Source of the DNA: Ornithodoros turicata
Lineage: Eukaryota; Arthropoda; Arachnida; Ixodida; Argasidae
Direction of reading: 5' to 3'
Length of the DNA: 64,000 nt
Assembly: GCF_037126465.1 (NCBI RefSeq)
Contig: NC_088206.1
Location: 55,160,841 to 55,224,840, forward strand
Shown here: positions 31,886-42,646 of the stretch, one piece after another
Layout: each line of letters opens with the position of its first letter
Position numbering within the stretch: position 1 is the first letter of the stretch
Program-made: the position numbers and the translations under genes
Notes under the pieces: generated by a model
Seen by the model: the letters and a program-made list of their open reading frames with translations, nothing else
The model's database searches: none
Told to the model about the DNA's origin: nothing

Positions 31886-32579
31886 AGCACAAGCTGCAGG
31901 TCCCTTATTTTTATGTAACAAGGGTACGTAGCATAGGTAGGTAGGGGGGCCTGGGTGTCTATTGATAGCCTCTTTGGTTATATTTATGTGCCAGGATTCC
32001 AACTGTTTTCGCCCCCCCCCCCCCTCAACGACCCTCACGAGCTAAAATTTCTGGATTATCGAGGCCTAATCTGTGAACAGTTCTTACCGCGTATTCACAT
32101 AGTTCATTTTGCTTCTCTGCGGTTTGCTTCACATTTTGACAGCCCTGCGAAGATGGCGTAAGCGAAGATGGCGGAAGGCGTGTGGCAAGAAGTTTAAGCG
32201 AGCCTCCCACGAACCACCATTCCTTAGGTGCGCTTGCGTTATCTTCCTCCAAGTCCGAAGCGGAGGTGGCTCGGCTCCTTCGAAGGCTGTATGTACAACG
32301 TGGTTTTCTTCCCATGCGACTACCTTAGTCGAACGGATTCAAGCTGCGCCCACAGTCAATAACCCGGACATAGGTATGGATTTCTCACTGGTCGAGTTCA
32401 GAAACATCGACAGAATGGCGTAAATGCAGGCTAGCTGGTGGATAAATTCCATGATTTCTCATGAAACGTTTTCTCATGTTTTCACGTGAGAAAACGTTTT
32501 GCTGGTTTGAGCCTTCGTGTTTGTGTTTGTTTACGTGTCTTGCCCATCGCTCTGGCTTGCCTATCATCGAGTTCAGAAG

Positions 32580-33518
32580 CGCGTTGCTGCTATCTCGGGT
32601 GCGGTCCTCTCCTTGGACGGATAACGTCACCTATAGGGCTCTCCGTCACCTCGATCAGAAATGTGTGAAGTGTCTGCTGGAGGTATTTAATAGATCATGG
32701 AGGTCAATGAATGTACCTGACAGTTGGAAGCGCGCGCGTGTTATTCCGCTGTTGATGCCAGGTAAATCGCCATGGCAGCTCTCCTCCTTTAGACCAGTGA
32801 GCCTGACTAGCTGCCTTGGAAAGTTGATGGAGCGCATGGTACTCGCCAGACTGGAGTGGTGGCTTGAACATCCCGGCGTTTTTCCGCAAGAAATGTGAGG
32901 CTTTCGACGGCACAGAGCAGCAATAGACTCGGTTCTCGATTTAATCACTTCTGTGGAAGAGGCAAAGGTGCACAAAAAGACGGTGCTGGCAGCCTTCCTC
33001 GATGTAAAGCGGGCGTACGACACTGCCACGCTTCTGTCCTCCATGGCCTTGTTGATGCCACCCTACCTTCCAGAGCACTCTCATGGCTTACTGATTTTCT
33101 TCATGGACGGGAACTGTTCGTCCGCACAAGCCAGGGAGATAGAGACTTTGTCACGTTGGCCCAAGGGGTGCCGCAGGGAATTGTTCTGAGCCCCATCTTA
33201 TTTGACATTGTTACGGCTGGCCTTCGAGGTTGCGTCGGCAGGAAAGTGGTTATGTCCATCTATGCTGATGACATTTGTCTCTGGACCAGCGGCAAATCCC
33301 GTCCTGCCCTCCAGCGACGCCTCCAATTCGCTCCCGATGCTATCCAGCAGTACCTGTCACTGGCGGGCTTAGACATATCGACGGAAAAGACAGTAATACT
33401 CCCTTTTACAAGGCGGAACATGCGGCCCTTCCAGATTTCGGTTGCTGGCATACCATTGAAGCCCGTGTCTCACCATAGGTTCCTCGGTTTCACTGTTGAT
33501 ACTGGGCTCTCTTGGTAA
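32580..33518 (+). pseudogene. I-like LINE reverse transcriptase remnant, part 1
   Basis: Pieces in changing frames follow RT order: PDSWKRARVIPLLMPGK and FRPVSLTSCLGKLMERM (RT motifs 1-2), a TGA after a PQEM segment (near 32896), FLDVKRAYDT (catalytic Asp, about 32996), then after another frameshift GVPQGIVLSPILF and YADDICLWTS (about 33261), up to DTGLSW. The match stops exactly at 33518. The next expected segment is not there; unrelated Penelope-like sequence begins. Close in sequence to the LINE at 10060-12236 (YADDICLW, LGVVLD/LGFTVD regions). The RNase H end of a similar LINE continues at 35286. Confidence 0.8.
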
Positions 33519-33950
33519 GTAGTAGTAGTAAGTACTTGATAAGTAGCCATCAAGATGCGTGCGTAAGCACATCTTCTGTTCTTTAACCGAAAAGGAACTG
33601 ATCTTCCTCAGAACCGGTGTGCTCAAAACCGGTGTGCCCAGAACGGTGACACGTGTGCTATGAAGGTGGTTTCTGTTTTTGCTAAGTTTCTTCAATAAAC
33701 GTGGGTGGAAGTTAGCGCCGGTCGTGTCTGTTTCTCCGTTCTTTGTCCGTGTTCCTTGCGCTCTCAGTTCAGATGTACGAACTCGAACGAGTTTCGAAAC
33801 GTCAAACATTTTAGTTGTTGTATTGTTGTTTGCCGGTGTATATACCCATTACAAATGTCAATCCCCGGCATTTTGACTATTTTCAAGACTATTAGGCATG
33901 TTCGGAGCACTTCGCAGAAGCGGACTTTGGCATTAAAGTCAAAATAAATT
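33519..33950 (+). repeat. Penelope-like 3' region inserted in LINE sequence
   Basis: Contains TCAATAAACGTGGGTGGAAG, GTGTTCCTTGCGCTCTCAGT, a degraded hammerhead-like core at 33770-33803 and the block GTCAAACATTTTAGTTGTTG shared in inverted form with 31795-31885. It begins where the LINE match breaks off. Confidence 0.4.
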
Positions 33951-34375
33951 AGTATTTGGTGGGCAGACAACTGCAGTGATATGCTGGTTTTGATCTCCCG
34001 TTCAGATCCAAAACGTCCATTTCTCAACGAATTATTGTGCCGCCAAGATATCTACCTACGCGAATGCTCGATAAGCCTCGATCACAAAAGTCAAAAGCCG
34101 GTGAGAATAGTCACTGCGCTGCAGGTACATCATCCAGTCAAACTATATCAACGTCAGCACTGTCAGATGTGTCCTTGAGTCATTTCGTACATTGTCCTAT
34201 GCTTTACCGTTACCCCAGGATACAGATTAAGGCTCACAGCTGAAGAAAACTGGTTTTCACACGCACGTTGTTTTCAGTACGTGCTTGTATGTACCATTAG
34301 CGGCTGCATAATGCAATGCGCTAGCGTCGAACGACCAGTCGTAAATGGAATGGCATACACTTGACATCGATCTTA

Positions 34376-34535
34376 GGGATGGAACGATATCGATATCCTT
34401 ATCGATATTATCGATATGCCTGCGATGTTATCGATACTTTTAAAATGTCGATATTTATCGGTAAAAATATCGATATTCCCATCGATATGAATATCTCTAT
34501 GACATCAATATGAATATCGATATGCATGGTGATAG
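34376..34535. repeat. ATCGAT motif array, probably a hAT-type element end
   Basis: TAGGGATGGAACGATATCGA is followed by at least seven ATCGAT cores in about 150 bp (TATCGATA, ATATCGATAT variants). Clustered short motifs directly inside a TAGGG-type end are the usual subterminal repeats of hAT elements. The other end is not identified. Confidence 0.5.
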
Positions 34536-34911
34536 AAATATTAGTAATGCGGCGGCTTCTTTGCGCAGACAGGTTATGAAAAAAGGAGCGTGTCAACGAG
34601 TTTATTAACCAAACTTGACGGCTTTTCCCCCTCTCTTCCTCTTGATTTGGTTTTGCAATACGATGCCGATATTTCCTGTAAAGATGTGATGCATGTTAAG
34701 GGAAAACTTCTATTAGTCTCTAAAAGTTCGTGGATCGACCGGGGCTGCATTTCGTGCCGAACGACGCCTTGGAATGTCCAGAACGAGTTCACCGAGCGCG
34801 CAAGGTAAACGGCAGTCGAAACCGAGGGGAGGGGGACATATTTATTAGACGAAAAGGGGAAAAAAAAAACGGGGGAAAGGTCAGCCAAACGAGACGTCGG
34901 CTTGCTGTTCC

Positions 34912-34916
34912 AGAAA

Positions 34917-34947
<31 letters not shown>

Positions 34948-34957
34948 AATTAAGAAA
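34912..34957. repeat. (AAAT)n microsatellite
   Basis: About ten AAAT units in a row, followed by an impure A-rich region. Confidence 0.9.
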
Positions 34958-35285
34958 TAATAAATCAATAAAAAAGAAAAGAATTAAAGAAAGAAAGAAA
35001 TAGGAAGGAATAAGAAATAAATAAATACCGAGGATTTTCTGTTGCTGGCGTGGCTCCGTATTCGCAAACATCCACTGCTCGAGGAACAAAGAAGAAGGAG
35101 GCAGTCAAGCTGGTGCCGACGACTTCCTCTACACTCACCTAAAATCTTGCACTATTTATTCACGGATATCTCTGACCCAATAATTGATGATGTATCCTTA
35201 TTGGTCCTCGTAATGCACGTTGTTCGCCGGCGTCTTCATCACGGTGATATCTTCCAGCGCGCACAAATTTAAACAGGAACATACT

Positions 35286-36085
35286 CTGCATGCAATAACT
35301 CTGCATTGAGGGCTGCGCACGATTGTCTCATCGCACGTCGTCCACGGCCGCAGAGCTCCATGGGATGATCATGGCGATGCAATTTATAAAAGCACATGAA
35401 GACCCCAAAATCATGGGTTGTTTGCAGTGATTCACAGACCGGATTGCGAGCATTACAAGCGCCGGGCGGATCAGCAGGTCTTGCTTCAGTCGTACACGAC
35501 GCCATTAAGACTTACAACGCGCGTGTAGTAAAAGGACACGACATTATCCTTCAGTGAATCCCTGGCCATTCCTGCATACCTGCGAGTGACGCGGCGGACG
35601 CAGCGGCATCCCGAGCACATCAGTCCGGTCCGGTTCGTAAGGTGTATTTTACTCCCTTTGACACCCGCTTAATGGTGTCTACTTTGACCAAGAGACTAAG
35701 CAGAGACCTGTGGGGCAGTGATTCTGAAAGGCCGCCACTGACCAGCATAGACCCACACTTTTCGTTTGTGGTCCCAGCCTCGCTTCCTCGGTTCATGGAG
35801 ACCCTAATCCACCGGTTTCGTCTGAAGGTCCCATGCAGCCGTAGCTTTCTACACCATGACCGGAAAAGCAGCCTCCCCAAACTGCTCCATGTGCGGTGTT
35901 GTGGAAGATGTAGAGCACATTTTGATGCCCTGCGTATACGATACACTGAAACTCGTCGTCTTCTACAGTCTGAGCTGGCAGCAGTGGACGGCCGTCCGCT
36001 CAGCGTTTCAAAAGTACTTGTGCCCTGGAATCAGAGTGCCATAGTGAATTTTTTCCGGGACATTGATACAGACAACAAGTTTTGA
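35286..36085 (+). pseudogene. I-like LINE remnant, part 2: RNase H and zinc knuckle
   Basis: In shifting frames: a TAAELHGMIMAMQFI segment, LGLASVVHDAIK, and IPGHSCIPASDAADAAA (typical RNase H end, preceded by a stop where the tryptophan of WIPGH is expected, TGA near 35551). Then come RFRLKVPCSRSFLHH and, in the next frame, CSMCGVVEDVEHILMPC (zinc knuckle, about 35883-35933). This is the same domain order as in the LINE at 10060-12236. It probably belongs to the same insertion as 32580-33518, with about 1.77 kb of other sequence between and part of the thumb region missing. Confidence 0.75.
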
Positions 36086-36289
36086 GCCTCTGTGTGTTTT
36101 GTGGGTTTTGTTGTTCGACCGTTTGCGTGTTACGTGCTTGCGCGTTCTGTGACATCTCAGTGTGTGTGTGTACTTGTTTTCTGTCAGAATCACCACCACC
36201 ACTAATCATCATCATCAGCATCAGCATCGCCATCATCCTGCTCACTTTCATTGGCATCAACATTCCAGGAGTTTTTCACCGGAGTAACT

Positions 36290-36376
36290 GTGCAAGTGAT
36301 GTGGAGTTGCGGGCCTCACATTAGTTAAGCCAAAATCTCCATTTAATTTTTTCTTAAATCCAAACCGAACCAAGGA
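36290..36376 (+). repeat. LINE 3' tail, copy 1 (partner 38565-38655)
   Basis: GTGATGTGGAGTTGCGGGCC...AGCCAAAATCTCCATTT, then T/A-rich sequence and CCAAACCGAACC. Nearly the same block occurs at 38565-38655. Located just after the LINE remnant, it is likely that element's 3' end. Confidence 0.65.
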
Positions 36377-38084
36377 ATTTCATCGTCATTTGGCTCTATC
36401 GTATAGCCACGCTTCAGGACAGGTTACGTTCAAGGCGGTCCCTCCGCTGTCGACAATTATGAAGCTCAACGAAACATGAGGTTGCAAGCCGGCGAACGGC
36501 GTTGTATCCACACTGCGTAGTTAGTTCAGCGGTCGCGGGAGGGGCGCCACCGTTCCCGCTAGCCCCCATTTGAACGTAGTGAGCCACTTGGAAATTCTAA
36601 GTAACTTTGATGGTACGGACGAAGCTCCACTGTCTCGCCGAGCACTGGTTAATATATAAGGTGTTTGCCCGAAACAACATCGAAGTTCCATGGAGCGCGG
36701 ACGCCGAAAGATTATTCAGTGTAGCTGCAAACAAGAAAGCGGCCAGTCATAAATCCGCTTGCGCAGATTTATGACTGGTAACTTCAAGCAACGGCTATGC
36801 TATAAAGGTCTAACGGCAGGAATTCCCCCTTTTGTAGTTATATCAAATGGAGTACTTTTGATCGATAGACAACCTGTGAGGTGCAAAGTGGAAAATCGTC
36901 ACTGTTTTCGTTCCCACTAACTCGGACTAGAATTCTATAGATATCTTAACAAAAATGGATATTTATTCGTGACATGTGCCTGTACGGACTGATGACAAAT
37001 GTTTAGAACTCGGGTAAACTGTGGCCCGCAAGACCACAGCATTAGACGGCTACGCATTATGTACTTTTCAAACAAAGTTTTTATTCTCTCTGCGAGAGAG
37101 AGTACACACACAGTGTACACAGTGTATACAAACTTTTACCCTCCGCATCGTGCAAAGTGAGAAATTTTGGTTACTTTGCAAAATTATTATATCTCTAATC
37201 ACCCGCATATGATGGCCCAATACTGGTGTTTTGCCAACAAATTTTGCATGCCCATGCGCATTAATATGGTAAAAAAATCCTTGAACGTTAGCATAACCGC
37301 TTTGTCCCACCTTCCCATACATTCATAAGAAGCTATATAAAAATAAGAAAAAGAAAAGAAAGTAACAAAAAGTGCAGGTTCGAAGTGCCTTCCGTGCTCC
37401 CGTAATGGACTGAATTGGATTGGATATGAAAGAAAAATCTGGAGAGGTTAGTCCAGTCAGGACTGGCTACACCAAAACGGGTCCTTTAATGGACCTGTCA
37501 CAACAACAGCGATTTTTATGGGTATTAGACTACTACCCACACTCTGTCCCCTCTTTGGTTAGTTACTCATTGCGGATACAAACTTGTGAGGGAGTCATAC
37601 CTTCCTCCAACAACAACAACAACGACCGACTTTTTTGTACCGACTCTCTCTACGAGTACGCTTGCAACTTTATATCTTGTTAGAAAACGAACCAGCAAAC
37701 AGACAAAAAGGCTTAGTGCTGCATTATTGGCCACGGTTCTCTTGTCCAAATAATATCCGAACAATGGCCACTATTTTACCAGGACGAAGGTATAAGGTGA
37801 CGCAAAGTTATATGGCGAATTGGTTGCACGAGACAATTGCCGATAGAAACAGCGATTAACAGTTAGTGTAATTGTATTAGTTCGTTCTTTGCATCGCATA
37901 TCTCCTCTCTCTTGCCTCGCTTCTGGAGATAAGGCCAATTAAAGGAGCAGTACGCGATTCTGAATCTGGTGGCACCCAGATCGATGTATGACATTGGCCT
38001 CGTGGAAGAGAATATTGCTTCCACTATCTGGTCAATCGCTAAGTTCACGGAACATAATCAGTTCGGATGGTCTGAAGAATAGAG
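36377..38084. other. Non-coding stretch with a hairpin and a LINE tail
   Basis: A perfect 13-bp stem (36743-36755 with 36766-36778, 10-base loop) lies near 36760. A tail-family-3 block is at about 37410-37500 (GGATTGGATATGAAAGAAAA, GGAGAGGTTAGTCC). CAA repeats lie near 37608-37624. No gene is supported. Confidence 0.45.
37410..37500 (-). repeat. LINE/SINE tail family 3
   Basis: ATTGGATTGGATATGAAAGA followed by GGAGAGGTTAGTCC and CCTTTAATGGACCTGTC, resembling 9335-9415 and 15622-15720. Confidence 0.45.
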
Positions 38085-38400
38085 ATTCACAAACCTAAGC
38101 CAACTTTATTGAGCGCTCTAGCAACTAACGTTTCGTAAAATCCTGATTGAAGCGTGAGGAAATTGCACGGCTGACACGATAGTGCATGATGGTGTAATAA
38201 TGTGCAATCAAGAGTCCGATGCTAAGGCCAGGCTCGTGGCTGTCGGAAAGCTTCCGTCGCCTTCGCGTTAGCGCATGCCTTACCCTTGGTATATCACGTT
38301 CACAAGAAACCGCGCGAACGGCGTATAGAGGTCGTAACCTTTCTAGAGTTTCATTGAACATCGCGTCAGGGTGAGCCTCTCTCGCAAGGGTTAGCCATCT
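38085..38400 (-). repeat. Possible Penelope-like 3' part, antisense
   Basis: The minus strand reads GTTCGCGCGGTTTCTTGTGA, GTGATATACCAAGGGTAAGG, TACGAAACGTTAGTTGC and CAATAAAGTTGGC. The GAAACGTT next to a short stem and an AATAAA tail resembles Penelope-like ends. A 78-codon minus frame (38125-38361) may be the C-terminal tail of its polyprotein; no diagnostic motif is visible. Confidence 0.3.
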
Positions 38401-38564
38401 TTCCTCAAGGGTCGTTCAAGGTCGACCGACACTTTTGCTCAAGAAAAATCAGTGAGTATTTATTTATTTATTTACTTACTTTTCCTTTTCCTTTTTTTCA
38501 TTTTTTTGTACAGCGGCAGCTGTTAAAGGGTCGACGAACTCTATACCAAGCTAGCCCGCCGGAA

Positions 38565-38655
38565 AGTGATGTGGAGTTGCGGTCCTCACATTAGTGAAGC
38601 CAAAATCTCCATTTCATTTTTTCTCCATTTTATTTTTTAACCAAACCAACCGCCG
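38565..38655 (+). repeat. LINE 3' tail, copy 2
   Basis: GTGATGTGGAGTTGCGGTCC...AGCCAAAATCTCCATTTC, then a T/A-rich tail and AACCAAACCAACC. Matches 36290-36376. Only the 3' end is present, so it is a strongly 5'-truncated insertion. Confidence 0.65.
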
Positions 38656-38727
38656 GCTATGTCGGCTCCCAACGCCATTTTAACTTGTTGGCTGTGACAC
38701 CTTTTGTACAGATGAATCCGATAAGTC

Positions 38728-38965
38728 AGCATCTTCACCGCATATAGCACGCTGCTAGCCAACCACCATCCCCAATGACAACGTTCTCGCTCCTGATTTG
38801 TTGATAACGTTACGAGAGGCGGAGCCTATTACGTAACCATTATGTACGGCATTATGGCTACAAAATAGGCTCCGCCTCCCGTTTTCAACAAATCCGGGAC
38901 GATAACGTTGTCATTCACGATTATTCATTTTTGTTCATCATCATCAAAGTTCATTTTTGAGAGTG
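38728..38965. mobile_element. Family-B-like foldback MITE
   Basis: The left half (CATCTTCACCGCATATAGCA...CTGATTTGTTGATAACG) is mirrored by the right half (GTTTTCAACAAATCCGGGAC...AAGTTCATTTTTGAGAGTG). The right terminal sequence is that of family B; the left end has decayed. The interior reads GGCGGAGCCTATTACGTAAC, like the copies near 24300 and 54350. Confidence 0.7.
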
Positions 38966-39294
38966 CATGGCCACTCTGTCTAAAAAGCTGCACAGAGTTA
39001 AGACAGGGGTTTCACTCTACCTAAATATGTGGAAGACTTTGTGTAACTCAATCGCTTTGACTATTTAAAAAGCAGATCAAAGAGCGAAATCAGTACAACT
39101 CTTCCCTTCATCTGATGCGTCAGAAATATCACTCGGCTACAACAAACGGGGCAGAGTCATCTCCAAATGACGTTTCGAGCCTTCAACCAATCCCGGACTC
39201 TCAGAAGGTCAGCCGCGGGCGAGAACCTGCCAAACCTGTTTGCTGTCGCATTGTTGTGTCTCCGCGACTGCGGAGGGTTTCACTTCAAGGAATA

Positions 39295-39541
39295 CACTCT
39301 TAAAAATGAGCTTCACTGCATAGCACGCTCCTAGCCAACCATAACCTCGAATGATATCGTTATCTGCCCTGATTTGCTGAAAACAGGAGGCGTACGGTTT
39401 TTTTTACACTTATACTGTTCATAATTGTCACAAAAAAGGCGTATGCCCCCCGTTTTCAACAAATCCAGGCAGATAACGATATCCTTCGAGGTTATGGTTG
39501 GCTAGGAGGGTGCTATGCGGTGAAGTTCATTTTTAAGAGTG
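39295..39541. mobile_element. MITE family B, copy 5
   Basis: 247 bp, CACTCTTAAAAATGAGCTTC at the left and its complement at the right, TA at 39293-39294 and 39542-39543. Full-length palindromic interior. Confidence 0.85.
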
Positions 39542-39543
39542 TA

Positions 39544-40020
39544 AGTGCGGCTTATGAAGTAATCCCATTTCTGTTAGTGAGGGCAACTGGAAAAGACGCA
39601 CAAATAATGCGTTGTGGGAGGACATTCCTCGTGAATGTATTTAGTGGCTCTGAAAAAACAAAAACACTTATTGAAAAATGCAGCAACGTAAGAGGTGGTC
39701 CGCACGAAACGCCAAAATGACGTCTCTCCTGTTGTCGTGAGAACTTGGAGGACGGAGGAAGTTGAAGAAATAGTGGGCAACGCGTTTTGTAATTACTGCG
39801 CTAATATGTCGTTGTCGACCTTCATAATTGAAGAAAAGATGTTTCAGAGTTAGATGAACATATTCCAAGTGATACATCATTGCTCTTGTATCGGTTTAGT
39901 GCCTTTTTAATGCCACACTTATCCCTCACGAGTCCGCGTCGTCGTTGACACAAAACCCTCCTCCTCCTCCTCCCCCTTCACCGTCCTCTCTGCGTTCTTG
40001 CGAGTGGTGTGGTATCTCTC
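39544..40020. other. Intergenic, nothing recognised
   Basis: No domain. A CTCCTCCTCCTCC tract lies near 39958-39974 just upstream of the basic frame at 40072. Confidence 0.4.
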
Positions 40021-40071
40021 TTCTTCTGTTTGTGGAACGCGTTGTCTAGGCGGCGAAATTATCTAGTGAGG

Positions 40072-41116
40072 ATGGGACGGCCGAGAGCGTCGCCTGCACA
40101 AGGAGCTGCCTCCAAGGAACAGCGCCGAGCCACGCAACGAGCTCGACTGAATGCTACGTATCACACTGCCCAGGTACAGTGGACGCTTGGTTGCCACAGT
40201 GTACTTCTTACCCGGAGCAACACGGACACAGGTTCTGAACTTCATAGTTTCCGCACTCACAGTATATCGACACAGACCAATTATTCTGCTGGGTGATTTC
40301 GACGTGGACACTAATAAGTAGAGGTGAGTGCGGGTAAGCAAACGTGGACAAGCACCCGCACAGTACCCGCGCGTGTGTGGCGCGCACCCGCATCCGCAAG
40401 AATTTTTTCCTGGCGACCCGCAACCGCAGCGCTGTCTGTATACCCGCATTGGGACCCGCAAGGGGAAGTGTTCCTCGTCCACTTTACGGCTGTTTCTATT
40501 TTAAAAGAATGGAAAACTTCAGTGTTGGCTACGTGTCTCGAACGGCTTCAATCGTATGCCAATAAAACTGCAAAATCCAACAGAGAGCCTTATATGTCTG
40601 CATTAATAATCGAACTCGCCCGCCAGCACTTGCCTGCTGCAGTCTGGCATATGGATTTATACGGCCAACGACATAGGGCACTGCTGAGCTCGCGCGTGAC
40701 AGAGAGGGATCACTTAGCTGGCCATGGAGTGATGGTAATGCGGGTATACCCGCATTACCCTCACTGCGGGTATACCTGCAGTAAGGTATACCCGCGGGTA
40801 TACCCGCATTTTACCCGCCACACGCAGCGATCGCGAATTCCTACCCGCAAATCGTGACGATGTGCGGGTAACTGCGGGTACCCGCGGGCATGCCCGCACC
40901 CGCGCTCAGCTCTATTACTAATAAGACCATTCCCAACCAAGCTCGCCAAACAAATGGCATTGTATCTGTGCAACAAACTGACAGAATCCATCAACAACTG
41001 CAATTCGTGCATCGATCTGGTCTTCGAGAATCGAACATTGGTGCAAGAAGTACCAACGCTCACGACGCATTTCTCAGATCAGAAAGCTCTCATCATCACG
41101 CTACGTGAGGGACAAT
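40072..41116 (+). pseudogene. Endonuclease (EEP family) remnant split by a hAT-like element
   Basis: From 40072 an open frame begins MGRPRASPAQGAASKEQRRA, a basic N-terminus. Further on, in another frame, comes LNFIVSALTVYRHRPIILLGDF (about 40236-40298): the GDF(N/D) motif of endonuclease/exonuclease/phosphatase proteins. The sequence is interrupted at 40319-40916 and continues after it, one frame off, with CNSCIDLVFENR and HFSDQKALIITL, ending in TGA at 41116 with AATAAA at about 41119. In active EEP enzymes the last motif is SDH; here it is SDQ, so the general-base histidine is lost. Most of the domain's front part is missing. EEP tails of this kind occur in LINEs and in some Helentron-type elements; I cannot tell which. 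Confidence 0.55.
40319..40916. mobile_element. hAT-like non-autonomous element (598 bp)
   Basis: Ends TAGAGGTGAGTGCGGGT and the complement of TAGAGCTGAGCGCGGGTGC. Direct duplication ACTAATAAG at 40310-40318 and 40917-40925 (8-bp core CTAATAAG, the hAT length). Both subterminal regions are packed with ACCCGC/GCGGGT motifs. No transposase is coded. Removing it restores the host sequence GACGTGGACACTAATAAGACC across the EEP remnant. Confidence 0.8.
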
Positions 41117-42540
41117 GAAATAAAATACACTCAGCAGAAACTCTGTTGTAAAATTCTTTAATCACAATTTGTCGACAATGTAGCGACGAAAATGTCTAGA
41201 CCACCCCTCAGCAGCTCCCGCTGCTAATTCGTGTTAACGTTTTTATATTCTTGTTAGCGCCGCGAGGCAACTGTGGCTGTGAGCACACTTTGGGCTCGGC
41301 GTGCAAAATAGCGTGCGCACCAAGATGGTGGCAAAACCCGTGCCATCAAGCTGAACTGACGGCGCAGGAAGCTGCTAAAGAGCTATATCCAGGCAAAGAA
41401 AACAAGACACTGCAGCGTGTTGTCTTACATTGATTCGACAACGCTACTTATCGCCAAAACTTGTACTTTTAAGTTAAAACAATCCGTTGGCCATGTTGTT
41501 GCCAAACTGAAGTCATATTCTAAAAGTGCCGCAATCAGAGACATGGACGACGCAACACCGAATGACCAACGGGCTGCCGTTGAAAGTGAGCGCTCAGTGT
41601 TTTGTCGTCCACATCTCTGTGTCTTTGATTTTTGCGCTTTTGAAAGCTCACTTGTATTTTTAAGTTATTGAGTTTCGCAAAATGAAATACTATGGCTACC
41701 GCTTTGTAGCACTTTATTCCTTGTGGTATCGGTAGCGCTAGGCAAATCATATCCTAAGACTCCCTAGCACTGCCGCCTTCCGCGCCCTATTCATTGGATA
41801 CCTTAGAATTGGGACCCCTATTCTAAAAATCCCTAATGTTCACGAATTACGTATCTTGTGTAGCCGACAAGGACGAGCGACGTGGCATATTTGTACGTAT
41901 ATACCGGTGTCTCACTCGGTGCCTGAAGATTCTTATGTGCGGGACACTAATCTATATTACTCTGGCAACGATAGACCAACTGAAATCAAAGAAACCTACT
42001 CGTATTTACACAAAAGCGATTTTCAAATACATTAGTATATAGGCTGTACATTTCAATGCACTCGCTTCGTCGTGCGCAAACCGAAAATAATGTGTTTCGG
42101 TTATGAGAAAACCAAGACAGGCTCATTTTCATCCTTCCCTTTCTGTCTGGCCTGTTATTTGGTCAGAATGGCTCTCGAAATGAGGTTGTAACAGCAGGAA
42201 AAAAACACAGACGTAACGAAGAAGTCGGAACAAAGAAAAAAATATTCCTTTGAGAGGAACTCGAAAATCCTCCTCTAATTGTCCGCGTTTTCGTTTATGT
42301 CCGATGCTTTTGTCTCGAGTTCTGAGCGACACTTATTGAATCTGGTGAAAATGAAAAGTCTAGTCTTCCATACGAAGCAGTGTCGTTTTCTTTTCGGCTC
42401 TATAAGCAGCGATTACGTTCGGGGTTGCTACGATTATTATCTCGTATGTGAGTGGGACCCTCGTTTCTTTCTGAGACACGAAGAAGCCAAGATTAAAGAC
42501 TAGCGGTGTATCATAATTGTAATTTGTGGCTTTATATCGC
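41117..42540. other. Non-coding stretch, nothing recognised
   Basis: Short frames only. There is no clear repeat structure, apart from a polyadenylation-like AATAAAATAC at the start that belongs to the preceding remnant. Confidence 0.4.
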
Positions 42541-42547
42541 GCAACGA

Positions 42548-42616
42548 CTATGGCATGGATTCGATCCCGTGAGCATCTTTGCATGGATTCGAACCCGGCA
42601 CGTGAGCATCTTTGCA
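42548..42616 (-). repeat. tRNA-like (SINE-type) B-box sequence, tandemly duplicated
   Basis: The minus strand reads GCACGTGCCGGGTTCGAATCC, with the pol III B box GGTTCGAATCC. The adjacent copy, about 35 bp away, has GGGATCGAATCCATGC. No A box or complete tRNA cloverleaf is found, so it is a SINE fragment, not a tRNA gene. Confidence 0.4.
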
Positions 42617-42646
42617 AAAAATAGTCTTTGCGGTTGATGGTATCTA

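Larger units (their letters stand above)
33951..35285. other. Non-coding stretch with hAT-like motif array and microsatellite
   Basis: Holds the ATCGAT array at about 34376-34535 and an (AAAT)n microsatellite near 34912-34957, followed by AAAG/AAAT-rich DNA to about 35030. The frame at 35042-35272 has an Arg-rich start (EEQRRRRQSSWCRR) but no recognisable domain. Confidence 0.5.

Noticed and set aside
33369..33809. 146-codon minus frame
   Set aside because: It crosses the boundary between LINE and Penelope-like sequence and has no domain.
34574..35089. 171-codon minus frame with a hydrophobic stretch
   Set aside because: The hydrophobic part is the translated (AAAT)n microsatellite and A-rich DNA, not a membrane protein.
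35042..35272. Arg-rich 76-codon frame, considered as a Harbinger/PIF transposase start
   Set aside because: Only a run of arginines is shared. The following residues do not match the expected pattern.
42548..42616. Possible tRNA genes from B-box sequences here and at 45541-45605
   Set aside because: No A box or cloverleaf at the right distance. They read as truncated SINE pieces.
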